Positions 63,613 through 64,000 of a stretch of DNA of 64,000 nt are shown in pieces. Position numbers and translations under genes: made by a program. Below the pieces are notes generated by a model. The model searched no databases. It was given only the letters and a program-made list of their open reading frames with translations, and had not been told where the DNA came from. Numbering within the stretch: the first letter of the stretch is position 1; every line of letters starts with the position of its first letter. Source of the DNA: Sapria himalayana (lineage: Eukaryota > Streptophyta > Magnoliopsida > Malpighiales > Rafflesiaceae); NCBI GenBank assembly GCA_029783825.1, contig JAREIK010000728.1, forward strand, positions 741,651-805,650, in the 5' to 3' direction.

Positions 63613-64000
63613 GGAGAATATGCATATTTTTTGAAAAAGTAATATCAACTTTATGATAATTGAGTACAAAGAGAATCAATTATAAATATATATCATCTTG
63701 AATTGAGGTAACTCACATATTTGGTACTCATTCAAAAAGTAAAAAGAAAAACAAGAAATTAAATATAAATTATAATAAACATAAACTATAACAGACAAAC
63801 CATAATAGTGAATTTTTTTTTTTTTTCATTCCACTCTTATTTTATTATTAATCAAACATCAAAGTAAAAATCTAAATAATGAATGACTAGAGTTTGCTTT
63901 GCATGAAAAAGAAAAGAGAAAGAAAATTTTATGACAATAATTGATTAAATTATAAATTACAAGGTAACTAAACTTAATTGATTAAATTCATTTTGATTTA
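63613..64000 (-). mobile_element. Possible copia 5' LTR, cut by the window edge
   Basis: It directly follows the primer-binding-like site and is AT-rich without coding. It contains GATAATTGAGTACAAAGAGA, a type of sequence often seen in copia LTRs. The partner LTR is not identified. Confidence 0.35.

Larger units (their letters stand above)
57751..64000 (-). other. Upstream fumarase intron, at least 6.25 kb
   Basis: Exon A begins at 57750 with an acceptor TTCTAG. I searched for coding sequence of the preceding fumarase region up to 64000 and found none, so the intron probably extends past the edge. It contains the copia fragments listed below. Confidence 0.75.

Noticed and set aside
57751..64000. 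Further upstream fumarase exons
   Set aside because: I looked for the expected conserved preceding segment on the minus strand and found no match; only copia remains are present.

Overview
This window looks like a piece of a plant (flowering plant) nuclear chromosome. It is very AT-rich, packed with degenerate retrotransposons, and holds one recognisable host gene whose exons are separated by GT-AG introns. I cannot name the species. A large, repeat-bloated genome is likely, because transposon debris fills even the introns.

Layout, left to right. Positions 1-8857 are an almost uninterrupted array of a degenerate 8-bp repeat (CATATAGT). It abuts the truncated inside of a Ty1/copia element on the minus strand (about 8858-10918), whose LTR follows (about 10919-12173) and carries a 483-bp tandem duplication. 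A degenerate Ty3/gypsy element of Athila/Tat type lies on the plus strand, with 5' LTR remnants (about 14270-16868), a primer-binding-like site, gag, protease, reverse transcriptase, RNase H and integrase (about 17160-22400). LINE (L1-type) fragments follow at 24640-25390 (minus) and 29090-31260 (plus, in scrambled domain order). A long composite microsatellite sits near 28.05-28.47 kb.

The host gene is on the minus strand: the C-terminal 222 or so residues of a class II fumarate hydratase (fumarase, TCA cycle), in nine exons between 57750 and 32380. The reading frame is continuous, all splice sites are GT-AG, and the splice phases agree. Its upstream exons lie beyond the right edge. One intron is 21.7 kb long (35704-57418), and the intron upstream of the first visible exon is at least 6.25 kb. 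Most of the right half of the window is therefore intron.

These introns contain several copia fragments, all in the same orientation as the gene; a nearly complete short-LTR copia remnant (about 43780-47717); a family of GC-rich non-autonomous hAT-like elements with inverted ends TAGAGGTGTCAA and 8-bp target duplications; a G-run insertion; and several microsatellites. Apart from fumarase, I see no intact gene, tRNA, rRNA or CRISPR array.
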